Below the pieces are notes generated by a model that saw only the letters and a program-made list of their open reading frames with translations, did not search any database and was not told where the DNA came from. Positions 31,758 to 40,591 of a DNA stretch of 64,000 bases are shown here, piece after piece. Position numbers and translations under genes: made by a program. Source of the stretch: DATBSK01 sp964501785 (GTDB taxonomy: Bacteria > Actinomycetota > Acidimicrobiia > IMCC26256 > PALSA-555); NCBI GenBank assembly GCA_964501785.1, contig CAZCUD010000019.1:1-64000 (forward strand), in the 5' to 3' direction. Each line of letters begins with the position of its first letter. The stretch's first letter is position 1.

Positions 31758-32690
31758 TCAGGCAGCGTGAGCGGTCAACGCGGCTCGCACCTCGGCCGCG
31801 AAGCCCAAGGGGTCGGTCTCGAGCGTCGTCGCATCGACCCGGATCGTCGAGTAGCCGACGGCTCGCGCGGCTCGATCCCGGGCGAGGTCGCGGCGACGGT
31901 CCGTCCAACCGCCGTGCCACTGGGCGGAGTCGACCTCGATCAGAAGCCGCGCGGCCGGATAGGCGGCGTCGACCCGCCGCTCGTCGTACGCCGGCGACGG
32001 ATGCGGGAACTGGAGCACCGGTCTGGGCAGCCCGCCCAAGCGCAGCGCCCGCAGGAGGTTCGACTCGGCGACGCTCGACGGAGGCACGTAGCTGCCGCCG
32101 CAGCGCTCGTTGGCGAGCTGTCTGACGATCCGCATGCCTCGACGACGTCCACCCGAGAGGTCGTCGATCGTGGCGCACAGCTCATCCATCGTCAGCGCGC
32201 GAGCCGAGAGGGCGCGGTCGAGCGCGATCTCGATGCGTGGCCGTCGCTCCGTCGCCGCGAGATCGATCAGCGTGCGCGCGACCGTCGTCACCGGCAGGCC
32301 GTCGATGCAGGTCACGTGCTCCGGGAAGAGGCGCCTCGACTGGTGCACGCCCGCCACACGATCGACCCGACTTGCCGCGTGCGGGACAGTGACGACGACT
32401 GGTCGACCTGCGAACGTCGCCATCCCGTGGAGCACGGCCGCCGCCTGGTGGGAGACGACGGCATCGGCCTTCGTCGCGAGCACCGCGGTGAACAACTTCG
32501 TGCGCCACGTCACCGACGCGCCACGCAGGACGTACACCCCGTCGCCGACGACGCGCCACGCGCCTGACCGGATGCGCGTCCGAACCATCTTGGGTGTCGC
32601 GCCGAGCTCGAGCGCTTGGCGGCGAGAGAAGGCACCGGCTTGGCTCACCGCGATCGCGGCGATCGCTTCATCGACATCGTGTCTCGTCAT
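31758..32690 (-). CDS. AbiEi-like antitoxin domain fused to DUF559 nuclease-like domain
   Basis: 310 residues from the ATG at 32690; an upstream in-frame start falls in the repeat and is not preferred. N-terminal winged helix (about 5-60: AIAAIAVSQAGAFSRRQALELG, TRIRSGAWRVVGDGVYVLRG) is the AbiEi_4 type; the middle region carries GLPVTTVARTLIDLA; the C-terminal DUF559/Vsr-like domain (about 225-305) has YDERRVDAAYPAARLLIEVDSAQWHG, with D and E-V-D as metal ligands. No AbiEii toxin gene is adjacent. The gene is bracketed by R2 repeats on both sides, suggesting it moves or is maintained as a unit. Confidence 0.78.
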   Translation of the reverse strand: MTRHDVDEAIAAIAVSQAGAFSRRQALELGATPKMVRTRIRSGAWRVVGDGVYVLRGASVTWRTKLFTAVLATKADAVVSHQAAAVLHGMATFAGRPVVVTVPHAASRVDRVAGVHQSRRLFPEHVTCIDGLPVTTVARTLIDLAATERRPRIEIALDRALSARALTMDELCATIDDLSGGRRRGMRIVRQLANERCGGSYVPPSSVAESNLLRALRLGGLPRPVLQFPHPSPAYDERRVDAAYPAARLLIEVDSAQWHGGWTDRRRDLARDRAARAVGYSTIRVDATTLETDPLGFAAEVRAALTAHAA

Positions 32691-32728
32691 GACCGCGATC
32701 TCACTCGCGCGCTGTGACACCCACCTCC

Positions 32729-32834
32729 ATGGAGATCCCCGGCGCCCGAAACGGGCGCCTACGACCTCCAAGCCCGCGGACGAGCGTTCCTTGGAGATCC
32801 CCGGCGCCCGAAACGGGCGCCTAGGGCCTCCAAG
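32729..32834. repeat. Palindromic repeat family R2, tandem pair
   Basis: Two near-identical 44-base units, about 62 bases apart (32729-32772 and 32789-32834). Each has the stem GGCGCCCG-AAA-CGGGCGCC with outer arms TTGGAGATCCCC and CCTCCAAG that pair almost completely. They sit between the AbiEi/DUF559 start and the stop of the TetR gene. Confidence 0.75.
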
Positions 32835-32843
32835 CGGGTCGGG

Positions 32844-33434
32844 TCAGGCCAGGAGGAGGTGGGCGGTGCTGACGAGCTCGCGGTTGACGGTGGCGGCGTC
32901 GTTCCAGCCGTTGACCCAGCCGAGCAGCCAGGCGAACCACACCTGGCGCAGGGTGAGCGCGATCTGGCGCCGCTGCTCCACGTCGACGTCGTCACCCATC
33001 GCCGACGAGAGCACGTCGTCCATGATCGCCATGATCTCGGCCTGGCAGTCGCGCACCGCGGGGTCGGGCGACGACGTGGCCGTGATGAGCGCCGCGGTGC
33101 GCTGGGGCTCCCGCTCGGCGCCGCGCATCGAGCGCTCCATCACGGCGACGACCCGGTCGGCGGCCGTGTCGCCGTCGGGCGCGCGCTGCGCGAAGCGGTC
33201 GGCCTGGGCCCGCCACAGCTCCACCTGGGCGGCGGCGAGCAGGTGGTCCTTGGACGAGAAGTAGCGGTAGATGGTGCCGAGCGCGACCTGGGCGCGGCCG
33301 GCCACGTCGCGCATCTGCACGGCGTCGTATCCGCCCTCGGCCGCGAGCTCCAGCGCCGCTTCGAGGACCCGCTCCCGGCGAGCCGCCTGGTTCGGGGTCA
33401 GCGTCTCGACCTTGACGGTCACGCGTGCGCTCAC
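32844..33434 (-). CDS. kstR: TetR-family regulator, KstR-like
   Basis: 196 residues from the GTG at 33434, which overlaps the SDR stop (GTGA). The helix-turn-helix region reads RRERVLEAALELAAEGGYDAVQ then MRDVAGRAQVALGTIYRYFSSKDHLL (residues 19-66), very close to mycobacterial KstR in this region (GGYxAVQMRxVAxRAxVAxGTxYRYFxSKxHLL). The C-terminal ligand domain has VWFAWLLGWVNGWND. KstR represses cholesterol catabolism and is released by a steroid CoA ester. Four sites resembling the KstR operator occur in the window, one upstream of its own operon, which suggests autoregulation. Gene symbol given by similarity. Confidence 0.72.
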   Translation of the reverse strand: MSARVTVKVETLTPNQAARRERVLEAALELAAEGGYDAVQMRDVAGRAQVALGTIYRYFSSKDHLLAAAQVELWRAQADRFAQRAPDGDTAADRVVAVMERSMRGAEREPQRTAALITATSSPDPAVRDCQAEIMAIMDDVLSSAMGDDVDVEQRRQIALTLRQVWFAWLLGWVNGWNDAATVNRELVSTAHLLLA

Positions 33435-34231
33435 CCGCTCGTGGCGGCGCCGGCCTCCGCGTCGGACCCCGCGACCCGGTTGCCGTCGTCGTCGACCTGC
33501 GGCAGCGCGCCCACGACGCGCTCCTCGGCGACCGCGCTGTCGTCCTTGACCAGGTCGAGCACCGCCGCGGCGACCACCTCGGGCCCCATGAGGCCCATGA
33601 AGTCGCGCGCCGAGTACGCCCAGTCGGCCCAGCGCTCGCCGTCGCCCGACTTCGGGAGCAGCGCGGTGTCGACCAGCCCCGGCAGCACGCTGTTGACGCG
33701 GATGCCCTCGGCCGCGTGCTGCGCGCACGCGCGCGTGAACATGGTGACGCCCGCCTTGGTCGCCGAGTAGATCGGGTCGACCTCCATCGGATACAGCGCC
33801 GCCATGGACGCGGTGTTGACGATCGCGCCGCCGCCGCGCTTGCGCAGGTACGGGATGGCGAGGCTGGTCCCCACCACGACCCCGCCGAGGTTCACCTGCA
33901 TGACCCGCAGCAGGGTCTCGGACGTGATCTCGGGCCAGAGCGGCTCCCCGCTCACGAGGCCCGCGTTGTTGTGGACGATGTCGATGCCGCCGTACTCGGC
34001 CTCGGCCGCGGCGAACAGCGCCTCGAGCGACCGTGGCTCGGTGACGTCGGTGCGCACGAAGATCGCGCGGCCCCCGACGTCGTGGATCAGCCCGACCGTC
34101 TCGGCGCCCCCGACCTCGTCCACGTCGGCCACGACGACCGACGCACCCTCCTCTGCGAACGCGACCGCCGTCGCGCGCCCGATCCCCGACGCGGCGCCCG
34201 TGACGACCGCCACCTTGCCCTGGACGTCCAC
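33431..34231 (-). CDS. Short-chain dehydrogenase/reductase upstream of kstR-like gene
   Basis: 266 residues from the GTG at 34231. Classical SDR: VAVVTGAASGIGRATAVAFAEEG (cofactor glycines near 10-16), VVADVDE (Asp favouring NAD), HNNAGLVSG, TASMAALYPMEVDPIYSATKAG with Tyr-x-x-x-Lys (YSATK) around 155, and RVNSVLPGLVDTALLP. Co-transcribed with the KstR-like regulator, and a KstR-like operator sits 21 bases upstream, so it probably oxidises a steroid hydroxyl group (inference). Confidence 0.84.
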   Translation of the reverse strand: MDVQGKVAVVTGAASGIGRATAVAFAEEGASVVVADVDEVGGAETVGLIHDVGGRAIFVRTDVTEPRSLEALFAAAEAEYGGIDIVHNNAGLVSGEPLWPEITSETLLRVMQVNLGGVVVGTSLAIPYLRKRGGGAIVNTASMAALYPMEVDPIYSATKAGVTMFTRACAQHAAEGIRVNSVLPGLVDTALLPKSGDGERWADWAYSARDFMGLMGPEVVAAAVLDLVKDDSAVAEERVVGALPQVDDDGNRVAGSDAEAGAATSG

Positions 34232-34252
34232 GGCGGCATCGTCGCACGCAAC

Positions 34253-34266
34253 GAGAACACGTTCCA
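34253..34266. promoter_or_regulatory. KstR-like operator before the SDR-kstR operon
   Basis: GAGAACACGTTCCA matches AACnnGTT and the terminal A of the KstR pattern; only the first T is replaced by G. It lies 21 bases upstream of the SDR start codon and would let the regulator control its own synthesis. Confidence 0.6.
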
Positions 34267-34397
34267 GTCTCCGCGCCCGCCCGCTCACCCTGCGTGACCG
34301 CAGGTGACGCCCAGCCACCGCAGCCGCAACGCATGTGGCGGCGTGGCACCGATGCCGTGGATCAGCGTCACATGCGGGGTCAGCGTCACATGCGGGA

Positions 34398-34973
34398 TCA
34401 GGAGGGATAGAGCAGGCGGACGATGAGCGAGAGGTCGCGGTCGAGGCGGTCGGCGGTGGCCCGGTAGAAGTCGAGCGGCTCCCCCATCGGGTCGGCGACC
34501 TCGTCGCCCATGCGCCCGACGTGGCCGTCGGTGCGCAGCCGCGCCGCGCGCAGCGCCCATGCCTGCACCGTCTCGCCGCCGGCCGAGTCCCGCTCGCCGA
34601 TCTGCGCGCCGAGGCGCGCGAGCTCGCCGACCAGGAAGGCGCGCTCCGCGGCGTCGCCCGACAGGCCGGTCACCCGCCAGACGTGCTCGCGGGTCATGCC
34701 GAGCACCAGGTCGGCGCCGGTCACCAGGTCGCGCGTCAGCCCCCGGCTGTGGTGACCGTCGAGGTGCAGCCCGCGCTCTCGCATCACGATCTCGGCGTTG
34801 CCCGTCGCCGACCCGCCCCACGCGAGCGTGCCCGCCGAGTGCACGTGCGCCGCCACGCCCCGCTCCGCGAACCGGGCGCGCAGCAGCGCCTCGCCCATCG
34901 GTGAGCGGCAGATGTTGCCGGTGCAGACGACCAGCACGTCGATCGAGACGACACCCTTGTCACGGGGGCGCAT
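34398..34973 (-). CDS. Low-molecular-weight protein-tyrosine phosphatase-like protein
   Basis: 191 residues from the ATG at 34973. The P-loop VVCTGNICRSPMGEALLRARF (C-x5-R) is at 14-34, HSAGTLAWGG follows, and DPMGEPLDFYRA near 165 holds the general-acid Asp. The family dephosphorylates phosphotyrosine proteins or low-molecular arsenate/phosphate substrates. It is divergent from the CoA-transferase gene by 54 bases. Confidence 0.85.
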   Translation of the reverse strand: MRPRDKGVVSIDVLVVCTGNICRSPMGEALLRARFAERGVAAHVHSAGTLAWGGSATGNAEIVMRERGLHLDGHHSRGLTRDLVTGADLVLGMTREHVWRVTGLSGDAAERAFLVGELARLGAQIGERDSAGGETVQAWALRAARLRTDGHVGRMGDEVADPMGEPLDFYRATADRLDRDLSLIVRLLYPS

Positions 34974-35027
34974 CGAGCGGGCAGCGGAGTCATCGGCAGC
35001 GATGGCGGGATCGTAGGGTGGGCCCGC

Positions 35028-36227
35028 ATGGGGGGACCGCTGGAAGGCGTGCGCATCGTGGAGCTCGGCGTGTGGGTGGCAGGCCCGGCCGCGGGAGGTC
35101 TGCTGGCCGACTGGGGCGCCGACGTCGTCAAGATCGAGCCGCCCGCGGGCGACCCGGCGCGCAGCTTCGCCAAGATGCTCGGCGGCGACGTTCCCTTCAA
35201 CCCGCCGTTCGAGATGGACAACCGCTCGAAGCGCAGCATCGTCGTCGACTTCACGAAGCCCGGGGGGCTCGACCTCGCGCTCGAGCTGCTCGACGCGGCG
35301 GACGTGTTCGTCACCAACATCCGCCTCGACGCGCTCGAGCGCCTCGGCCTCGACCCCGAGACGCTGCGGGCCCGCAACCCGCGGCTGGTGTACTCGATCA
35401 TCACCGGGTTCGGCCTCGAAGGGGACGACCGTGACCGCGCCGCGTACGACATCGGCGCGTTCTGGGCCCGCAGCGGCATCGCGAGCATGCTCACCCCGCC
35501 CGACGGGCAGCCCCCGTTCCAGCGGGGCGGCATGGGCGACCACGGCGCGGGCATGACGCTGGCCGCCGGCACCTGTGCCGCGCTCGTCGCCCGCGCCGGG
35601 TCCGGCGAGGGGCAGCTCGTCCACACCTCGCTGCTGCGACACGGCATGTACACGCTGAGCTTCGACCTCAACGTGGCGCTCCGCTTCGGCGTGCCGCTCG
35701 GGGTGGCCAAGCGCACCCAGATGACCAACCCCGCGATCAACTGCTACCAGGACGTCGACGGTCGCTGGTTCTGGCTGATCGGGCTCGAGGGCGACCGCCA
35801 CTGGCCCGACCTGTGCCGGGCGATCGAGCGCACCGAGTGGATCGACGACGAGCGCTTCGCCACCGCGGAGGCGCGCCGCGACAACATCGGCGAGCTCATC
35901 CGCCTGCTCGACGAGGTGTTCGCGACCCGCACCCGCGAGGAGTGGGGCGTCGCGCTCGATCGCGAGGACATGTGGTGGGCGCCGGTGCAGACCACCGACG
36001 AGGTGCTGGCCGACCCCCAGGCCTGGGCCGGTGGCGGATTCACCGAGGTGCCCGAGGGCGACTCGACGGTGACGATGATCAACTCGCCGCTCGACTACGC
36101 GGCGACGCCCGCGCGGCCCCGCTCGATGCCGCCGGGCCTCGGCGAGCACACCGACGAGATCCTCGGCGAGCTGGGTCGGGACGCCGCCGCCGTCGCGCGC
36201 CTGCGTGCCGACGGCGTGGTGGCGTGA
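35028..36227 (+). CDS. CaiB/BaiF family CoA-transferase
   Basis: 399 residues, standard single-domain type III CoA-transferase. N-terminus LEGVRIVELGVWVAGPAAGGLLADWGADVVKIEPP, then FEMDNRSKRSIVVDF, SIITGFGLEGDDRDRAAYDIGAFWARSG (the catalytic Asp is expected in this region), LARAGSGEGQLVHTSLLRHG and PGLGEHTDEILGELG. It may activate a carboxylate for the CoA-linked pathways encoded around it. The next gene starts 43 bases downstream on the same strand. Confidence 0.85.
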   Translation: MGGPLEGVRIVELGVWVAGPAAGGLLADWGADVVKIEPPAGDPARSFAKMLGGDVPFNPPFEMDNRSKRSIVVDFTKPGGLDLALELLDAADVFVTNIRLDALERLGLDPETLRARNPRLVYSIITGFGLEGDDRDRAAYDIGAFWARSGIASMLTPPDGQPPFQRGGMGDHGAGMTLAAGTCAALVARAGSGEGQLVHTSLLRHGMYTLSFDLNVALRFGVPLGVAKRTQMTNPAINCYQDVDGRWFWLIGLEGDRHWPDLCRAIERTEWIDDERFATAEARRDNIGELIRLLDEVFATRTREEWGVALDREDMWWAPVQTTDEVLADPQAWAGGGFTEVPEGDSTVTMINSPLDYAATPARPRSMPPGLGEHTDEILGELGRDAAAVARLRADGVVA

Positions 36228-36270
36228 GCGCCCTGGCCGGGCAGCCGGGAACCTTCCGAGCCCTCCCAGC

Positions 36271-37782
36271 GTGGTAGTCCCCGTGCACCGCAGCCCGTCG
36301 CGCCCGCGCGCCGCCGTCGTCACGGCCGTGCTGGCGGGGCTGCTCACGCTGGCGTCGAGCACCGTGGCCCTGGCCCCCTCGGCGGTGGCCACCGAGGCCC
36401 CCACGTCGACCCGGGCGACCGCCGACCCGCCCGACCCCTACTTCCCCACCCTCGGCAACAGCGGCTACGACGTCGACCACTACGACGTCGGGCTGCGCTA
36501 CGAGCCACCGGTCGCCGTCGCGGGCGACACCACCATCACCGCGACCGCGACCCGGCGCCTGCCGCGGTTCAACCTCGACTTCGTCGGACTCGACGTCGAG
36601 TCGGTCACGGTCGACGGCGCCCCCGCCGAGTTCCGCCGCACCGGCGACGAGCTGGTCGTCACGCCGAAGCAGCCGATCAAGCGCGGTGCGTCGTTCGACG
36701 TGCGCGTGCGGTACGCGGGCGAGCCCGAGCCCGGCACCATCGCCGGTCTCGGCAGCGGCGCAGCGAACGGTTGGATCCCGACCGACGACGGCGTCGTCAC
36801 GCTCAACGAGCCCGACGGCGCGAGCCGCATCTTCCCCGCCAACGATCACCCGACCGACAAGGCGACCTACACGTTCCGCCTCGACGTGCCGTCGTCGTTG
36901 ACCGCGATCGCGAACGGCACGCTCGCGTCGCGCACCGACGAGGGCGACCGCACCACGTGGGTGTGGGAGGAGGACTCGCCGATGGCGAGCTACCTCTCCC
37001 AGCTCGGCATCGGCGATCTCACGATCGAGGACCAGCCGTCGGTCGGCGGCGTCGAGCTGCGCAACGCCTACGGGCCCGCGGTCCACGACGTGGCCGCGAA
37101 GACCGCCGATCTCACCCCCGCGATGCTCGAGTACTTCACCCAGTGGTACGGCGACTACCCGTTCTCGAGCTACGGCGTGCTCGCGCCCGACGACGGGCCG
37201 AGCGGCCTCGCGTTCGAGGGCCAGACCCTGTCGCTGTACAGCCCCGACATGTTCCGCAGCCCCGAGCTGGCCGAGAGCGTGTTCGCGCACGAGCTCGCGC
37301 ACCAGTGGTTCGGCAACTGGGTGAGCCCGGCGAGCTGGGACGAAACCTGGCTCAACGAGGGGTTCGCGACCTATTCGGAGTGGCTGTGGCAGGACCACAC
37401 CGGTGCGGTGCCGCTCGCCGACAACGCCGCGCGAGCGTTCGAGGAGACGAACGCTCGCCAGGACGCGCCGGCCGCGGACCCCGGACGCGAAGGGATGTTC
37501 GACCACGCGGTGTACGAGCGGGGCGCGCTCGTGCTGCATGCCCTGCGCCTGACGATGGGCGACGAGGCGTTCGGCGAGTTCCTGCGGACGTACCTCGACG
37601 AGCTCGGGGGGAAGGTCGCGACGACCGAGGACCTCATCGAGATCGCGAGCGACATCCACGGCACGGACCTGTCCGATGCGTTCGAGGCCTGGCTCGGCCC
37701 CGGAGAGTTCCCGGAGCTCCCCGCCGGCAACCCCGGCTCCACCCCACCTCCCACCGCCACGACCCCGACGACCGTCACCTGA
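36271..37782 (+). CDS. Secreted M1-family zinc metallopeptidase
   Basis: 503 residues from the GTG at 36271. Signal peptide AAVVTAVLAGLLTLASSTVAL, then an M1 N-terminal beta-sandwich (GYDVDHYDVGLRY, SRIFPANDHPTDKATYTFRLDVP). The zinc site is HELAHQWFGNW at about 340-350 with the third ligand Glu in NEGFATYSEW (363), the standard H-E-x-x-H-x18-E. The exopeptidase motif appears as FEGQTLSLY rather than G-A-M-E-N, which departs from typical aminopeptidase N. The protein ends after a Pro/Thr tail without the large C-terminal ERAP domain. Confidence 0.83.
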   Translation: MVVPVHRSPSRPRAAVVTAVLAGLLTLASSTVALAPSAVATEAPTSTRATADPPDPYFPTLGNSGYDVDHYDVGLRYEPPVAVAGDTTITATATRRLPRFNLDFVGLDVESVTVDGAPAEFRRTGDELVVTPKQPIKRGASFDVRVRYAGEPEPGTIAGLGSGAANGWIPTDDGVVTLNEPDGASRIFPANDHPTDKATYTFRLDVPSSLTAIANGTLASRTDEGDRTTWVWEEDSPMASYLSQLGIGDLTIEDQPSVGGVELRNAYGPAVHDVAAKTADLTPAMLEYFTQWYGDYPFSSYGVLAPDDGPSGLAFEGQTLSLYSPDMFRSPELAESVFAHELAHQWFGNWVSPASWDETWLNEGFATYSEWLWQDHTGAVPLADNAARAFEETNARQDAPAADPGREGMFDHAVYERGALVLHALRLTMGDEAFGEFLRTYLDELGGKVATTEDLIEIASDIHGTDLSDAFEAWLGPGEFPELPAGNPGSTPPPTATTPTTVT

Positions 37783-37846
37783 CCGACCCGCACCACCGAG
37801 ACCACCTCGCGCCTCGACGTTCGCAGTCACCACCACCCCATCGGCG

Positions 37847-37891
37847 CGTTGGAAGCCTGAGCGACAAGGAGTGTCGCTGAGTCTTCCAACG
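37847..37891. terminator. Hairpin between convergent genes
   Basis: Arms of 20 bases (37847-37866 and 37872-37891) pair at 18 positions around a 5-base loop; the arms carry GTTGGAAG and CTTCCAAC. It lies between the ends of the M1 peptidase gene (+) and the SnoaL-like gene (-). There is no T-run, so it may work as a bidirectional, Rho-assisted or REP-type terminator. Confidence 0.5.
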
Positions 37892-37930
37892 AACCGGGGG
37901 GTGGGGACGCGCCTGAGGCCGGGGCCCCGG

Positions 37931-38479
37931 TCAGACGGCGGGATCGCGGCCGGGATCGACGTCGGGCGGGACCGACCAGAACTCGTGCCAGGACTCGTCG
38001 AGGTCGGGCAGCTCGCCGGTGCCGGTGTGGTTGGCCGGCCAGTCGGCGGGCGGGAGGCCGAGCGGTGACGTGCCGACGTCACGTCCGTACCAGAGCAGGT
38101 GCTTGCGACGGGTGAAGTACCAGTGGCCGTCGCGGCGCTCGTAGGCGTCGCGGTACTGGATCGCCTGCACGACCCATCGCTCCCCGACCTGGATCTCGCC
38201 GCGGCAGTACACGATGCCGCGTGCGTGATCGTCGTCGTCGAAGTCGATCTGGTGCGTGCCGGTGTTGAGGATCGTCACGCCGACCTCGCGCAGCGACCGG
38301 TCGAAGCTCGCCCGAAGGGCTTCGCGGCCCCTCGCGTCTCGCCCGATCTGCACGTCGTCGACGAACAGCGCGACGAGCGCGTCGAGGTCGCGTGAGTCGG
38401 TCGCGACCGCGTAGCGAGCGACGAGCTGCCGGATCTCCTCGTACGCGAGGAGCCGCTCGACGCGCGGGTCGTCGCTCAC
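37931..38479 (-). CDS. SnoaL-like (NTF2 fold) protein
   Basis: 182 residues from the GTG at 38479, overlapping the stop of the alpha/beta hydrolase gene (GTGA). The SnoaL_4-like core spans about 8-140: YEEIRQLVARYAVATDSRDLDALVALFVDDVQ, GTHQIDFDDDDHARGIVYCRGE, WVVQAIQYRDAYERRDGHWYFTRRKHLLWYG. Such folds include ketosteroid isomerase-like enzymes, dehydratases and non-catalytic binding proteins. Coupling to the hydrolase gene suggests a shared substrate. Confidence 0.78.
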   Translation of the reverse strand: MSDDPRVERLLAYEEIRQLVARYAVATDSRDLDALVALFVDDVQIGRDARGREALRASFDRSLREVGVTILNTGTHQIDFDDDDHARGIVYCRGEIQVGERWVVQAIQYRDAYERRDGHWYFTRRKHLLWYGRDVGTSPLGLPPADWPANHTGTGELPDLDESWHEFWSVPPDVDPGRDPAV

Positions 38480-39345
38480 GACGCGTGCTCTCGGATCAGC
38501 GCCTCGGCGCGGTCGGTGTCCTCCTGGAGGAAGAAGTGAGAGCCCGCGACGGTGACGAGAGGCACGCCCGCGGCATCGGCCTGCGCGGCGAACCACTTGT
38601 GCGGCAGGTTCGACGAGTCACCGCAGATGATCGTGGCCGAGCACGACAGCTCGGCGAGATGTGCGCCCGCAGCGGGTGCACCGTCGCGGTGCATCGCCAC
38701 CTCGAACTGCGTCGCCTCGTCCTCGGGCGAGCAGGCGAGCTCGACCTGCCCGTCGGGTCGGTCGACGAACCCCCAGCGCACGTACGCGTCGAGCGCCTCG
38801 GGGGCGAGCACGTCGAGCGGCGGTCGGCTCGCGTACGACTCTCGCACCGTGGCCCGATCGGCCCACACCGGGCGGCGCTTGCGAGCGATGGTCGCCATGT
38901 AGTTGTCGGCCGGTTCCTCGGCTCGCTCCACGGCGGGGACGTGGGACGCGTCGAAGGCGATCCCCTCGCAGAGCACGAGGTGACGCACGAGCCCCGGTCG
39001 GGCCGCGTCGAGCAGCGACCCCACTCCCCCGCCGAGCGACTCGCCGAGCACGACGCACGCATCGATGCCGAGCGCGTCGAGCACCTGGCCGACGAGATCG
39101 GCGTAGACGGTGAACGAGAAGCCCTGCCGGTCGCGCGGCGTGTCCGACGCTCCGTGCGCCGGGAGGTCGATCCCGATCGGCCGGAACCGGTCGGTCAGGC
39201 GCGGCGCGACGGGATGGAACAGCCCCGCGCAGAACCCGGTGGGGTGCAGCAGCACGAGCGGCTCGTTGCCGTCACCACCCCACTCGAGCACCGCCAGCCG
39301 GACGCCGTCGACGGTGACGGTGGACTCCCGTGGATCGGCTGACAT
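38476..39345 (-). CDS. Alpha/beta hydrolase
   Basis: 289 residues. LLHPTGFCAGLFHPVAPRL holds the oxyanion region, IDLPAHGASDTP follows, and the nucleophile elbow is VVLGESLGGGVGSLL (Ser at about 103). ATIICGDSSNLPHK supplies the late strand and VAGSHFFLQED the catalytic His (about 272). It belongs to the broad HSL/MhpC-like group that includes C-C bond hydrolases and esterases. The ATG lies in an R1 repeat, so the 5' end is repeat-derived or the repeat inserted at the start. Confidence 0.82.
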   Translation of the reverse strand: MSADPRESTVTVDGVRLAVLEWGGDGNEPLVLLHPTGFCAGLFHPVAPRLTDRFRPIGIDLPAHGASDTPRDRQGFSFTVYADLVGQVLDALGIDACVVLGESLGGGVGSLLDAARPGLVRHLVLCEGIAFDASHVPAVERAEEPADNYMATIARKRRPVWADRATVRESYASRPPLDVLAPEALDAYVRWGFVDRPDGQVELACSPEDEATQFEVAMHRDGAPAAGAHLAELSCSATIICGDSSNLPHKWFAAQADAAGVPLVTVAGSHFFLQEDTDRAEALIREHAS

Positions 39346-39390
39346 GCGTCGCTCGACCCTCGTGGCGAAGGTTCGCTACGCAACCAATGC
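39343..39390. repeat. Palindromic repeat family R1, single copy
   Basis: A diverged R1 unit: CATGCGTCGCT at the left, CGAAGGTTCGCTACGCAACCA at the right side in composition, aligned with 27019-27062. It overlaps the start codon of the alpha/beta hydrolase gene on the other strand. Confidence 0.5.
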
Positions 39391-39408
39391 AGCGGTCACC
39401 CGCGGGGG

Positions 39409-40527
39409 CTAGGCCGAGACCGGCTCGTCGGCGAGGTGCTTGCCGATGGTGAGCAGCTGGCGGGTGGCGCCGCCGAGGGAGAGCTCGAGCCACTTCGCCC
39501 AGAGGAAGTAGCGGTGCAGCGGGTAGTCGCGGTCGACGCCCATGCCCCCGTGGAGGTGCTGGGCGGCGTGGACGACGCGCTGGCCGCCCTCCGCGGCCCA
39601 GAACTTCGCCACCGCGACCTCGGTCGTGGCGTCGATCTCCTCCGACAGCCGCCAGATCGCCTGCCACGCGGTGAGGCGCACGGCCTCGGTGTCGATGTAG
39701 GCGTCGGCGGCGCGCTGACCTACGGCCTGGAACGTCGCGATCGGGCGGTCGAACTGCTCCCGCGTCTTGGTGTACTCGGCGGTCATCTTCACGGCCTCTT
39801 CGCAGATGCCGATCGCGATCGCGCACAGCGCACCGGTGGCACGCTCGACGGTCCACTGGAGCACCTCGGCGCCGTCGGTGCCGAGCACGTCGCCGGCGCC
39901 GACCTTCACGCCCTTCAGCGTGAAGCGGGCCTCGGGGTGCATGTTGGTCGTGTCCTGCCGCTCCCGCGTCACGCCCGACGCCTTCGCGTCGACGACGGCG
40001 ACGACGACCTTGCCGTCGGGGGTGATCGCCGGGCACAGCACCTTGTCGGCGAGCGGGCCGGCCGGCACGCAGTCCTTCACGCCGTCGAGCACGTAGCCGT
40101 CACCGTCGGGCTTCGCGGTCGTGATCGGGTGCAGCGGGTCGGTGCCGGCCTCGGTGAGCGCGGCCGACAGGATCGTCTCGCCGCTGATGACACCGGGGAG
40201 GATCGCCTCCTTCTGCGCTTCGGTGCCGAAGCGCGCGATGGGCAGCGATGCGATCACCGTCGCGTAGTACGGGACGGGTGCGACCGTGCGGCCGACCTGC
40301 TCGAGCACCAGCGCGGTCTCGAGGTAGCCGTAGCCCCCGCCGCCGTTGGCCTCGGGCAGCGCGATGCCGAGGATCCCGGCGTCGGCGAGCTTCGCCCACA
40401 GCTCGCGGTCGAAGTTCTCGTCGCCCCCCTCGACCTCCTTCAGGCGCTCGTGCGTGACCTCGCCCTGGAGGATCTGCGTCGCCAGGCCCTGGAGGTCCTG
40501 CTGCTCTTCGTCGAATCCAAAGTCCAT
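39409..40527 (-). CDS. Acyl-CoA dehydrogenase subunit, FadE28-like (second pair)
   Basis: 372 residues. MDFGFDEEQQDLQGLATQIL, GIALPEANGGGGYGYLETALVLEQVGR, SAALTEAGTDPLHPIT and HLHGGMGVDRDYPLHRYFLW follow the same plan as the protein at 17192, to which it is clearly paralogous. Probably one subunit of a heterotetrameric dehydrogenase with the gene at 40592, acting on a different chain-length intermediate of side-chain breakdown (inference). Confidence 0.82.
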   Translation of the reverse strand: MDFGFDEEQQDLQGLATQILQGEVTHERLKEVEGGDENFDRELWAKLADAGILGIALPEANGGGGYGYLETALVLEQVGRTVAPVPYYATVIASLPIARFGTEAQKEAILPGVISGETILSAALTEAGTDPLHPITTAKPDGDGYVLDGVKDCVPAGPLADKVLCPAITPDGKVVVAVVDAKASGVTRERQDTTNMHPEARFTLKGVKVGAGDVLGTDGAEVLQWTVERATGALCAIAIGICEEAVKMTAEYTKTREQFDRPIATFQAVGQRAADAYIDTEAVRLTAWQAIWRLSEEIDATTEVAVAKFWAAEGGQRVVHAAQHLHGGMGVDRDYPLHRYFLWAKWLELSLGGATRQLLTIGKHLADEPVSA

Positions 40528-40591
40528 CTCTATTGCCTCGCTCTCTGCGGCGCAGGGTACCTGCGCCGCGGTCGTTCGCTCGGCGGTCGTG

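Noticed and set aside
32691..32771. Longer N-terminus for the AbiEi/DUF559 protein
   Set aside because: The extra 27 codons lie in the R2 repeat and are not similar to the AbiEi winged helix, which begins just after the ATG at 32690.
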